11,487 nt of DNA from CAZWSC01 sp964636385 (GTDB taxonomy: Bacteria; Eisenbacteria; RBG-16-71-46; CAIMUX01). Location of the stretch: positions 1 to 11,487 of the forward strand of contig CAZWSC010000018.1 of assembly GCA_964636385.1 (NCBI GenBank), given 5' to 3'. The notes beneath the pieces were generated by a model. It made no database searches, was not told where the DNA came from, and was given only the letters and a program-made list of their open reading frames with translations. How positions within the stretch are numbered: the first letter of the stretch is position 1; each line of letters opens with the position of its first letter. The translations under genes were made by a program, and so were the position numbers. Below are positions 1 through 7,180 of this stretch, one piece after another.

Positions 1-322
<322 letters not shown>

Positions 323-414
323 AGTTTTTTCGTGCAAGTTCTCAGTTCGGTATCACGTGCAGTTGTCATTGTTTTGCCGCGCCTTCGAGTTGATTCAGGG
401 CACGGCTTCCGGCT

Positions 415-530
415 TCCGGTGGTTATGGCGGAGGGGGCACACCCGTTCCCATTCCGAACACGGTAGTTAAGCCCTCCAGCGCCGATGGTACTGCAAGGGA
501 GACCTTGTGGGAGAGTAGGACGCCGCCGGA
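415..530 (+). rRNA. rrf: 5S ribosomal RNA
   Basis: A complete 5S rRNA of about 116 nt. Its ends TCCGGTGG (415-422) and CCGCCGGA (523-530) pair to form the 8-bp closing helix I, with one G-U pair. Inside are the conserved 5S blocks CCCGTTCCCATTCCGAACACGG-like (loop B/C region, 442-463), AGTTAAGCCCTCCAGCGCCGATGGTACTG (464-493) and GGGAGAGTAGG (509-519). It lies about 92 nt after the 23S 3' end with no tRNA between them and ends 13 nt before an intrinsic terminator, so it is the last gene of the rRNA operon. The boundaries are set from the helix I pairing and could be off by a base or two. Confidence 0.96.
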
Positions 531-543
531 TTTATTCTTCAAG

Positions 544-574
544 AGGCGGTCGGATGTTATCCGGCCGCCTTTTT
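544..574 (+). terminator. Rho-independent terminator of the rRNA operon
   Basis: A 10-bp stem AGGCGGTCGG (544-553) / CCGGCCGCCT (561-570), complementary throughout with one G-U wobble. The loop is ATGTTAT, and the stem runs into five T residues (570-574). It lies 13 nt after 5S rRNA, as expected for the end of an rrn operon. It should insulate hisC, 170 nt further on, from rRNA transcription. Confidence 0.88.
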
Positions 575-744
575 GCGTTGTGTGCACGACCACCGAAGCC
601 GGTCGACTCAGGCATGCCATGTGGAGTAAGTTGAGCAGGCTGCGGGGGAACAGTTTCAGGCCCCGCCGGAGGAAGAGCCTGGCCAGGCGGTTGACGCAAG
701 TCCAGGCGGTCTGGCGCTTACCGCTCCCGGAAGGAACATGACTG

Positions 745-1857
745 ATGGCACTGAGGAATCTGCTCCGCAATCATCTTCGCGAGTTCAAACCATACGTGGT
801 CGGCAAGCCCATTGAAGAGGTCCGCAGGGATTTCGGCCTTACGGGCAGAGTTGCCAAACTCGCATCCAACGAGAACCCCCTGGGCCCGTCACCCATGGCC
901 ATGGAGGCTCTGAAAGCCTGCCTCGCCGACACGTGGCTCTATCCGGACGACAACTCCTATTATCTGCGCGAGAAGCTTGCCGGGTTGTACGGCGTGAGCA
1001 TGGAGAACACCTTTGCAGCGTCGGGCTCCGTGGAGGTGATTGAACTATGCGCGTGGGCGTGCCTTGACCCGGGTGACTCGGTGGTCAGTTCGGAAAAGAC
1101 CTTCCCGATCTACTCCCTGGCAGCCGCAAAGGCGAATGCGGTCTTCAAGGCAGCACCGATGACGGACGGGGGATACAGGTACGATCTTGAAGCCATGGCC
1201 GATCTGATAGACGAACGCACCAAGATCATTTACCTGGCAAATCCCACCAATCCGACCGGCACCTGGTTCACGGGGGATGAGTTCGATGCCTTCATGAAGA
1301 AGGTGCCTGATCATATTCTTGTTGTCTACGATGCGGCCTACGAGGAGTACATCACCGTCCGGAACATGCCGGATCCAATGGCCCACTTCCGTGCGGGCCG
1401 CAGGATTGCCATCCTCAGGACACTGAGCAAGGCCTTCGGCCTGGCCGGGATAAGGGCCGGCTATGCCATTGCTCCGAAGGATGTCATCCACTGGCTGATG
1501 GTGTGCCGGATACCCTTCAACGTTAATGTCCCCGCGCAGGCCGCGGCAATCGCCGCCCTCGATGACGTGGGGCATGTCGCCAGGTCACGTGAACACAACA
1601 GTACGGAGCTGGACTTCCTGCGGAGCGGGCTGGAGGGGCTTCCCGTTACCATCCCTCCGAGTCAGACGAACTTTCTCTTCATCGATACCCGGATAAGCTC
1701 GCAGTGGATCTTTCGGGAGCTGCAGAAGGTGGGGGTGATCGTCCGCCCGATAGGGGCCACTGCGCTTCGCGTGAGCACCGGGCTGAGAGAGGACAATGCG
1801 ACGTTCATAGATCACTTCCGGAGGCTCATCCTGAGCGGGGAGGGACCAGCCGCCTGA
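745..1857 (+). CDS. hisC: Histidinol-phosphate aminotransferase (HisC family, class I/II PLP aminotransferase)
   Basis: A PLP-dependent cytosolic aminotransferase that converts imidazole-acetol phosphate plus glutamate to histidinol phosphate in histidine synthesis. At 370 aa it has normal family length. Landmarks are the N-terminal SNENPLGPSP (41-50), ANPTNPTGT (165-173), the cofactor-contacting YDAAYEEY (195-202), the PLP lysine K229 in TLSKAFGLAGIRAGY with R237, and the substrate-carboxylate arginine R342 in LRVSTG. The ATG at 745 is preceded by GGAAGGAA (729-736) at 8 nt. An ATG at 738 lies in another frame and stops nearby. No other his gene is visible, so the family's alternative role with aromatic amino acids cannot be excluded. 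A 176-nt gap separates it from the EF-G-like gene, so it may be its own transcription unit. Confidence 0.9.
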   Translation: MALRNLLRNHLREFKPYVVGKPIEEVRRDFGLTGRVAKLASNENPLGPSPMAMEALKACLADTWLYPDDNSYYLREKLAGLYGVSMENTFAASGSVEVIELCAWACLDPGDSVVSSEKTFPIYSLAAAKANAVFKAAPMTDGGYRYDLEAMADLIDERTKIIYLANPTNPTGTWFTGDEFDAFMKKVPDHILVVYDAAYEEYITVRNMPDPMAHFRAGRRIAILRTLSKAFGLAGIRAGYAIAPKDVIHWLMVCRIPFNVNVPAQAAAIAALDDVGHVARSREHNSTELDFLRSGLEGLPVTIPPSQTNFLFIDTRISSQWIFRELQKVGVIVRPIGATALRVSTGLREDNATFIDHFRRLILSGEGPAA

Positions 1858-2033
1858 CAAACCGCCGTCTCCGTGGGGGGGGGCGATGAGCCCGGCTGAA
1901 TCTCTCCTTGAAGATGCCGGCCCGGGGGTGCTAGCCTCCCAAGGTTGCCCGTTGTGGAAGCCTCGCTTGTCCGGGCCCCTGGGCTGTTTCCCGGATCATA
2001 ATCTGATAATGCTGAGTAGGGGGGTATTGCTAC
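1858..2033 (+). other. Intergenic region between hisC and the EF-G-like gene, with a G9 run and a weak hairpin
   Basis: This 176-nt gap contains a run of nine G (1875-1883) just after the hisC stop. It also holds a possible hairpin TCCGGG (1970-1975) / CCCGGA (1990-1995) with a 14-nt loop and no T-run after it. Near the 3' end are two -10-like boxes, CATAAT (1997-2002) and GATAAT (2005-2010), but I could not match a convincing -35 box to either. The purine-rich GAGTAGGGGGG (2014-2024) is the likely ribosome binding site of the GTG-started gene at 2034. A promoter here is plausible but not shown. Confidence 0.35.
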
Positions 2034-4115
2034 GTGAAGACCTACGAGACCGCCGAAATCAGGAACTTCGTCCTGGCGGGGCACGGTGGAGCCGGCAAGA
2101 CCAGTCTTGCGGAAGCCATGCTTTTCAGCGCCGGTGCCATTTCCAGGCTTGGAAAGGTTACCGAGAGTACAAGTACCCTGGATTTCACTCCGGAGGAGCA
2201 CAAGCGTAAGACGGGTGTCTCGCTCGCACTCGCCCAGTTCGAGTTCGAAGGGAGGAAGCTCAACCTGCTCGATGCCCCCGGCTTCGCCGACTTTGTGGGC
2301 GAGGTGTTGGCCGGCATCCGGGCCGCCGACTTCGGGATTGTTGTCACGAGTGCCGTCGCCGGCGTGGAGCCCGAGACTGAGCACGTCTTCGAGATGCTGG
2401 AGGAGGAAGAGAGTCCGCGGATCTTTGCCGTGAACGGGATGGACAAGGAGCAGGCCGATTTCGACAAGGTGCTCGGCCAGATTCAGAGCGTCATTTCCGA
2501 CCGGGCGATCCCCCTGCTGTACCCGATCGGCGCCGGACCGGAGTTCAGGGGGCTCGTGGATGTAGTCGGCGGCAAGGCCTTCATGTTCGGCGATGGCGGG
2601 GATCTGACCGAGGCGCCGATCCCCGGTGATCTCGAGCCGATGATCGATGATGTGAGGGGCAAGCTGGTCGAACTCGCCGCCGAGAGCGACGATGCCTATC
2701 TCGAGAAGTTCCTCGAGACTCTTGAGCTTGATCCGGACGAGGTTCTCCGGGGTCTTCGTATGGGCATTGCGCAGGGGAAGATCTACCCCGTGGTTCCGGT
2801 GAGCGCCGAGAAGAACCTTGGCGTGCTCAGTCTGCTGCGCTTCATCAAGGACTTCGGACCGAGCCCGGCCGATGTGGCAGGTGTGCCGGTCACGAAGCCC
2901 GGTAGCGACAAGGTTGAGCCGATCCCCGCAGATCCGGCCGGTCCGCTCGCCGTGCAGGTCTTCAAGATCTCATCCGAGTTCATTGCCCAGGAGATTGCGC
3001 TGTTGCGCGTCTTCTCCGGTTCGCTCGGCAGCGGGAGCGAGGTGTACAACTCCAGTCGCGAGTCGGCGGAGCGCGTGGGCCAGCTGTACTGCTTCAAGGG
3101 CAAGGAGCGGAGCGAGATCGACAAGCTCCCGGCCGGTGATATCGGGGCAGTTGCCAAGCTCAAGACAACAGGCACCAACGAGACACTGACCGTGAAGGGG
3201 CAGCGTCTGGTCATCGAGCCGATCAGGTTCCCGGAAACGGTTCACGAGGTGGCGGTTCGCCCTGTCCGCAAGGGGGACGAGGAGAAGGTGGGTATCGCCC
3301 TGAGCAAGCTCAAGGACGAGGACCCTACGTTCCAGCTGGTTGTACAGGGAGATCTTCACCAGACTGTGCTGCGCACAATGGGCGAACAGCACACCGATGT
3401 CCTTACGGACCGCGTGAAGCGGAAATTCGGTGTGGAGGTGGAGGTTGCCAGACCACGCCTTCCGTACCGCGAGACGATTACCGGCAGCGCGGACGTGTCG
3501 TACAGGCACAAGAAGCAGACAGGTGGCCGCGGGCAGTTCGCCGATGTGTCGATAAAGGTTGAGGCGACGGAGCGCGGCTTTGGTTACGAGTTCGTCAACG
3601 AGATCGTGGGTGGCGTCATCCCGACCAAGTTCATCCCGGCAGTGGAGAAGGGGATTCTGGAGCAGAAGGAGGATGGGATACTGGCCGGCTATCCAATGGT
3701 CGACTTCCGGGTCCGTCTGCACTTCGGCGGGTACCACGAGGTTGACTCATCGGAAATGGCTTTCAAGCTGGCTGCGTCCCAGGCGCTCAAGAAAGGGATG
3801 CAGGAGGCCAGGCCTGTTCTGCTGGAACCGATTCTGCTGGTGGAGATCCTGGTTCCGGAAGATTATACCGGCGGGGTGATGGGCGATCTCTCATCCCGCC
3901 GTGGAAGGATCCAGGGTATGGAGCCCGGAGCCAGGGCACAGACGATCAAGGCCACGGTGCCCCAGGGCGAGATGTACCGGTATTCCACCACTCTAAGGAC
4001 GCTCACTCAGGGCAGGGCCCGATTCCGGGCGGAGTTCTCCCATTATGAAGAGGTCCCCAGGGAGGTCGCAGACAAGCTGATCGAGGAGTTGCGGAAGCAG
4101 CGCGAGGCTGAGTAA
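2034..4115 (+). CDS. EF-G-like translational GTPase (EF-G-2 type, atypical G motifs)
   Basis: A 693-aa protein with the full five-domain EF-G layout: G domain (about 8-290), domain II (305-395), III (400-475), IV (478-597, with YRETI and the tip loop KKQTGGRGQFA) and V (598-690, with EDYTGGVMGDLSSRRGRIQGM). EF-G drives ribosomal translocation or, with RRF, recycling. This one is not the standard housekeeping FusA. Its P-loop is GHGGAGKT (16-23) instead of AHIDAGKT, G2 has S63 where Thr is usual, and G3 is DAPGF with F84 replacing the catalytic His. G4 reads N134-G-M-D137 instead of NKMD. The first three features recall Thermus EF-G-2. The GTG start follows a purine-rich RBS by about 9 nt. It is probably cotranscribed with yebC, 57 nt downstream. 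Its exact role in translation is unknown. Confidence 0.9.
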   Translation: MKTYETAEIRNFVLAGHGGAGKTSLAEAMLFSAGAISRLGKVTESTSTLDFTPEEHKRKTGVSLALAQFEFEGRKLNLLDAPGFADFVGEVLAGIRAADFGIVVTSAVAGVEPETEHVFEMLEEEESPRIFAVNGMDKEQADFDKVLGQIQSVISDRAIPLLYPIGAGPEFRGLVDVVGGKAFMFGDGGDLTEAPIPGDLEPMIDDVRGKLVELAAESDDAYLEKFLETLELDPDEVLRGLRMGIAQGKIYPVVPVSAEKNLGVLSLLRFIKDFGPSPADVAGVPVTKPGSDKVEPIPADPAGPLAVQVFKISSEFIAQEIALLRVFSGSLGSGSEVYNSSRESAERVGQLYCFKGKERSEIDKLPAGDIGAVAKLKTTGTNETLTVKGQRLVIEPIRFPETVHEVAVRPVRKGDEEKVGIALSKLKDEDPTFQLVVQGDLHQTVLRTMGEQHTDVLTDRVKRKFGVEVEVARPRLPYRETITGSADVSYRHKKQTGGRGQFADVSIKVEATERGFGYEFVNEIVGGVIPTKFIPAVEKGILEQKEDGILAGYPMVDFRVRLHFGGYHEVDSSEMAFKLAASQALKKGMQEARPVLLEPILLVEILVPEDYTGGVMGDLSSRRGRIQGMEPGARAQTIKATVPQGEMYRYSTTLRTLTQGRARFRAEFSHYEEVPREVADKLIEELRKQREAE

Positions 4116-4135
4116 CTGGCCGCGGAGCCCTGGCC

Positions 4136-4157
4136 GGCGCCTCACTGCAGAGGCGCC
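4136..4157 (+). promoter_or_regulatory. Perfect 8-bp intergenic hairpin upstream of yebC
   Basis: GGCGCCTC (4136-4143) and GAGGCGCC (4150-4157) form a perfect 8-bp stem with a 6-nt loop ACTGCA. It lies 20 nt after the stop of the EF-G-like gene and just 4 nt before the yebC Shine-Dalgarno GAGGAAG (4162-4168). There is no T-run, so it is not a standard intrinsic terminator. An mRNA-stabilising or translation-modulating hairpin is possible. The pairing is seen directly; the function is inferred. Confidence 0.55.
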
Positions 4158-4172
4158 TGATGAGGAAGACCC

Positions 4173-4928
4173 ATGAGCGGACATTCGAAGTGGGCGACCA
4201 TCAAGCGGAAGAAGGGGAAGCTCGACGCCGAACGGGGCAAGATCTTCACGAAGCACATCAAGGAGATTACGATCGCTGCGCGCGACGGCGGAGCGGAGCC
4301 GGACAACAACCCCAGGCTGCGCACAGCCGTTCTGGCCGCCAAGGCGGTCAACATGCCCGCCGACAATATCAAGAGGGCGATACTCAAGGGATCGGGTCAG
4401 CTTCCGGGCATCAGCTATGATGACTACACCTACGAGGGATACGGGCCGGGCGGCATCGCGCTCTTCATCGAGGTCCTGACCGACAACAAGAACAGGACTA
4501 CTGCGGAAGTGCGCCACCTGCTCTCCAAACATGGCGGAAGCATGGGTGAGTCCGGCTGTGTCGCCTGGATGTTCGATCAGAAGGGGCTGATCACAGTCGA
4601 GAAGGACAAGGTTGAAGAGGACAGGCTTATGGAGCTTGCCCTGGATGCGGGCGCCGATGACATCAACGCCGAGGAGCCCGATGTCTACGAGGTGTACACG
4701 CCAACATCCTTCTTCTATGCGGTGCAGCAGGCCCTGGAGAAGGCCGGGGTCCCGATGCTCTCAGCGGAACTCTCCCGCATACCGCAGACCACGGTCGATG
4801 TAACCGAAGAGAAGCAGGCCGAGCAGATCCTCCGCATCATGGATATTCTCGAGGATCACGATGATGTGCAGAAGGTCTGGGCCAATTTCGACATTCCGAC
4901 CGAGCTGCTCGAGAAACTGAGCGGCTGA
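4173..4928 (+). CDS. yebC: YebC/PmpR/TACO1 family protein
   Basis: A 251-aa full-length YebC family protein. It begins with the hallmark MSGHSKWATIKRKKGKLDAE and RGKIFTKHIKEI. NPRLRTAVLAAKAVNMPADN (about 47-66) follows, then the central YEGYGPGGIALFIEVLTDNK-type block (about 88-107) and GGSMGESGCVAWMF (about 121-134). These proteins were long annotated as transcriptional regulators. Bacterial and mitochondrial (TACO1) members have more recently been linked to relief of ribosome stalling, notably on polyproline. The ATG at 4173 has GAGGAAG (4162-4168) at 4 nt. The neighbours are an EF-G-like GTPase upstream and ruvC 39 nt downstream; yebC next to ruvCAB is a common bacterial arrangement. It may serve translation or regulation; the sequence does not decide. 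Confidence 0.95.
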   Translation: MSGHSKWATIKRKKGKLDAERGKIFTKHIKEITIAARDGGAEPDNNPRLRTAVLAAKAVNMPADNIKRAILKGSGQLPGISYDDYTYEGYGPGGIALFIEVLTDNKNRTTAEVRHLLSKHGGSMGESGCVAWMFDQKGLITVEKDKVEEDRLMELALDAGADDINAEEPDVYEVYTPTSFFYAVQQALEKAGVPMLSAELSRIPQTTVDVTEEKQAEQILRIMDILEDHDDVQKVWANFDIPTELLEKLSG

Positions 4929-4967
4929 CAGGGCCGTGACGGCGCAGTCCGGATCGGCACGGCTGCA

Positions 4968-5477
4968 GTGAGCCGGGCTCCGACAAGGATCCTGGGGATC
5001 GATCCGGGGAGCCGGCGGCTGGGCTACGGTGTCGTGGAGAGGGCCGGGTCGGGATGGCGGCACATCTCCAGCGGAACCCTCAACCTTGACACGCGCCTGC
5101 CCTTGGCCGACCGGCTTGTGCTGGCTCACGAGCGCCTGGTCCGAATCCTGGATGAGGCGCGCCCCGATCTGGTCGTCATCGAGGAATGTTTCGTATCGCA
5201 TAGCGCCCGCGCCGCCCTGGTCCTGGGTGAGTTTCGCGGTGTGCTGATCCTGGGTGTAAGGCAGGCGGGGCTTGAGCTGGCTGAATACTCCCCCCGGGCC
5301 GTCAAGCTGGCATCTGTCGGCAATGGCGGGGCCTCCAAGGAACAGGTCCAGTACATGATGCCGAGGTTGCTGGCAGGGTGCCCGGAGGTGCTCAAGCCGG
5401 ATCAGGCCGATGCGCTTGCCGTCGCTTGGTGTGGCGCCACCCGCATGGACGTCCCTGGTGCCCACCCACCGGCGTGA
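4968..5477 (+). CDS. ruvC: Crossover junction endodeoxyribonuclease RuvC
   Basis: The Holliday-junction resolvase. As a dimer it cuts symmetric strands of four-way junctions in homologous recombination, together with the RuvAB branch-migration motor. At 169 aa it has typical length. All four acidic metal ligands can be assigned: D12 in LGIDPGSRRLGYG, E72 in VVIEECF, and D145 and D148 in KPDQADALAVA. The DNA-contact stretch GNGGASKEQVQYMM (about 118-131) is also present. The GTG at 4968 is the most upstream start in frame, but its Shine-Dalgarno is weak, so translation may depend on read-over from yebC 39 nt upstream. The C-terminal tail after CGATRM is short and not conserved. Confidence 0.95.
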   Translation: MSRAPTRILGIDPGSRRLGYGVVERAGSGWRHISSGTLNLDTRLPLADRLVLAHERLVRILDEARPDLVVIEECFVSHSARAALVLGEFRGVLILGVRQAGLELAEYSPRAVKLASVGNGGASKEQVQYMMPRLLAGCPEVLKPDQADALAVAWCGATRMDVPGAHPPA

Positions 5478-5536
5478 CCAGGCATCTTCAGGCAGATCCG
5501 GCCGGACAATGGACCTGCCGGTGAAGGACGATTCCG

Positions 5537-6154
5537 ATGATCGACTTCCTGCAAGGCTGGGTCGCGGGCAAATCGCCCACCAGGGTTCTGCTGCAGACCG
5601 GGCCTGTCCGTATCGAGGTTTCGGTCCCGCTGTCCACGTCGCAACAGCTTCCTCCCGAGGGAGGGGAAGCCGGCCTCTGGGTTCACCTCATCTGGAAGGA
5701 AGAGGGCCCGTTCCTCTACGGGTTTTCCGATGCCGGTGAGCGGGATCTCTTCCGGCTGCTTATACAGGTGCAGGGCGTGGGGCCGCGTGCGGGGCTGAGT
5801 CTGTTGTCCCACCTTCCACCAGCCAGACTGGTCCGCGAGATAAGGGAGAGATCGGTCGAGGGGCTGACCCAGGTCCCGGGGATTGGGCCCAAGACAGCCG
5901 GACGGATCCTGGTGGATCTCGGACCAAGGATCGACAGGCTGCGTATCGAGGGGGCGTCTGAGCCGGGCGAAGATGCCCCGGCCGGTCCGCCGGGGAACGA
6001 GGATGCAGTCCACGCCCTGACCGCACTCGGATATCAGCACCGGGAGGCGCGAAAGGCCGTGGAGCGGATCGGGAGGGAGAACCCGGGGCTGGATCTGGAC
6101 GAGGTGATTCGCCTTGCGCTTCGCGCGGTTTCCCGCGGTGGACGGAAGTTGTGA
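5537..6154 (+). CDS. ruvA: Holliday junction branch migration protein RuvA
   Basis: A 205-aa junction-binding subunit. It forms a tetramer on the four-way junction and loads the RuvB helicase rings. Domain I (about 1-64) is the OB-fold, with acidic-pin residues E55/E56 in WKEEGPFLYGF. Domain II (about 65-145) has two helix-hairpin-helix motifs, VQGVGPRAGLSLL (78-90) and VPGIGPKTAGRILVDL (113-128). An acidic, Pro/Gly-rich linker (about 139-154) leads to domain III (about 155-198, EDAVHALTALGYQHREA), which binds RuvB. The ATG at 5537 has GAAGGA (5523-5528) at 8 nt. It lies 59 nt after ruvC. No ruvB follows: the next gene is convergent, which is unusual for this cluster. Confidence 0.95.
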   Translation: MIDFLQGWVAGKSPTRVLLQTGPVRIEVSVPLSTSQQLPPEGGEAGLWVHLIWKEEGPFLYGFSDAGERDLFRLLIQVQGVGPRAGLSLLSHLPPARLVREIRERSVEGLTQVPGIGPKTAGRILVDLGPRIDRLRIEGASEPGEDAPAGPPGNEDAVHALTALGYQHREARKAVERIGRENPGLDLDEVIRLALRAVSRGGRKL

Positions 6155-6200
6155 CCTGCCCATCATGCATCCGGTGTCAGAACGGTTCCGGACGAAGGAC

Positions 6201-6225
6201 TGCATCCGGCTCCGGGGCGGATGCA
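6201..6225. terminator. Hairpin between convergent ruvA and pfkB, possible bidirectional terminator
   Basis: TGCATCCG (6201-6208) and CGGATGCA (6218-6225) form a perfect 8-bp stem with a 9-nt loop. It lies 46 nt after the ruvA stop and 16 nt after the pfkB stop on the other strand, where a shared terminator would be expected. Neither strand has a good T-run, so termination is inferred from position. A direct copy of TGCATCCGG lies at 6166-6174 and could pair with the same right arm. Confidence 0.45.
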
Positions 6226-6241
6226 ATCTGCGGCCCAGAGC

Positions 6242-7180
6242 TTACTCGAGACTCTGGATCAGCGCTTCATACAATCGCTCGGTATCTTCCCTGCGGCACA
6301 GCTCCGTTCCCGGGGTCATGACCGCCGCGGTGCCGGCTGCAACTCCGAACAGGGTGGACTCCCTGATGGACCTGCCCCGCGCCAGGCTGATGACGATGCC
6401 AGCCACCATGCTGTCCCCGGCCCCGACCTTGCTGATGATGGGCACAGTCGGCGGTATGATGTGTCGGCTGAACTCCTCCGAAACCACCATGGCACCGGCA
6501 GCGCCGAGCGAGATCACCAGGACCTCGCACCGGCCGCCTCTGACCAGTTCCTGCGCCGCTGCCCTGATCTGCGATTCCTCCCCCATCTCCTGTCCGACCA
6601 GCTCCCTGAACTCACGGACATTGGGTTTGACCAGGAACACCCCTTCCTGAATGGCCTGCTCGAGGGCTTCGCCCGAAACGTCGATGATCACTCTTGCTCC
6701 CCGCCTCTTTGCCACGCGTCCGATCTGTGCGTAGAAGTCACCGGGCACGCCTGAAGGAAGGCTTCCGCTTGCCACCACATAATCCGGTGCCGGCTCCATT
6801 GCGGAAAGCTTCTGGAGAAAGGACTCCCACTCCTCTTTCCTCAACTCCGGCCCGGGCATGCCGAACCGATACTGCTGGCCGGTGGACTCGTCCAGAACAA
6901 CAAGATTCTCCCGCGTGAATCCCTTTGTGGGGTGTTCCTGGTGTTTCAGTCCCTCCTCGTCAATGAGCTCCTTCAGCCTCTCCCCGGCGAGACCGCCCGC
7001 GGGATGAAGGAGCAGGGATTCACCACCCAGCTTCTTCACGGCTCTGGAGACGTTCACCCCGCCTCCTCCTGGTTCAAATCGCGGGGGTTTGCAGTAGATC
7101 TTCCGTTCGGCAACAACATGGTCGGCTCTCGAGCTCTTGTCGATCGCCGGATTCATTGCGATGGTCACAATCCTCTTCAA
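6242..7180 (-). CDS. pfkB: 6-phosphofructokinase, PfkB type (ribokinase/PfkB family)
   Basis: A ribokinase-fold sugar kinase of 312 aa that probably phosphorylates fructose-6-phosphate to fructose-1,6-bisphosphate with ATP. Similarity to E. coli Pfk-2 is extensive: FEPGGGGVNVSRA (35-47), TRENLVV (89-95), GQQYRFGMPG (101-110), GSLPSGV (139-145), VKPN (184-187), and VGAGDSMVAG (252-261) with catalytic base D256. D14, K27, N43, R90 and R105 fall at the same numbers as the substrate residues I recall for E. coli Pfk-2. A TTG start at 7180 is chosen: GGAGG (7191-7187) precedes it by 6 nt, and TTGA overlaps the stop of the GH65 gene. The frame stays open to 7291, but that extension lies inside the GH65 gene. 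1-Phosphofructokinase or tagatose-6-phosphate kinase are less likely alternatives. Confidence 0.9.
   Translation of the reverse strand: MKRIVTIAMNPAIDKSSRADHVVAERKIYCKPPRFEPGGGGVNVSRAVKKLGGESLLLHPAGGLAGERLKELIDEEGLKHQEHPTKGFTRENLVVLDESTGQQYRFGMPGPELRKEEWESFLQKLSAMEPAPDYVVASGSLPSGVPGDFYAQIGRVAKRRGARVIIDVSGEALEQAIQEGVFLVKPNVREFRELVGQEMGEESQIRAAAQELVRGGRCEVLVISLGAAGAMVVSEEFSRHIIPPTVPIISKVGAGDSMVAGIVISLARGRSIRESTLFGVAAGTAAVMTPGTELCRREDTERLYEALIQSLE

Noticed and set aside
323..414. A tRNA in the 23S-5S spacer
   Set aside because: I found no acceptor-stem pairing or T-loop GTTCRANYC sequence in these 92 nt; the T-run at 325-330 is not preceded by a stable stem that would make it a terminator.
691..719. 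A TTGACG box upstream of hisC as a -35 element
   Set aside because: At 17 nt spacing the -10 position reads GCGCTT, which does not resemble a -10 box.
423..770. Open frames on both strands crossing 5S rRNA and the terminator (423-770 - strand, 505-741 + strand)
   Set aside because: They overlap a certain 5S rRNA and its terminator, so they are not genes.
1886..2209. A possible small gene starting at ATG 1886 after the G9 run
   Set aside because: It runs into the EF-G-like gene in another frame, its product is not recognisable, and the G-run before it is not a convincing ribosome binding site.
2970..3737. Open frame of 255 codons on the - strand opposite the EF-G-like gene
   Set aside because: Antisense shadow of conserved EF-G domains II-IV; no domain of its own.
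5402..6226. Open frame of 274 codons on the - strand opposite ruvC/ruvA
   Set aside because: It covers the real ruvA and the end of ruvC on the other strand. The protein is Pro/Arg/Gly-rich, of the kind produced by a shadow frame.
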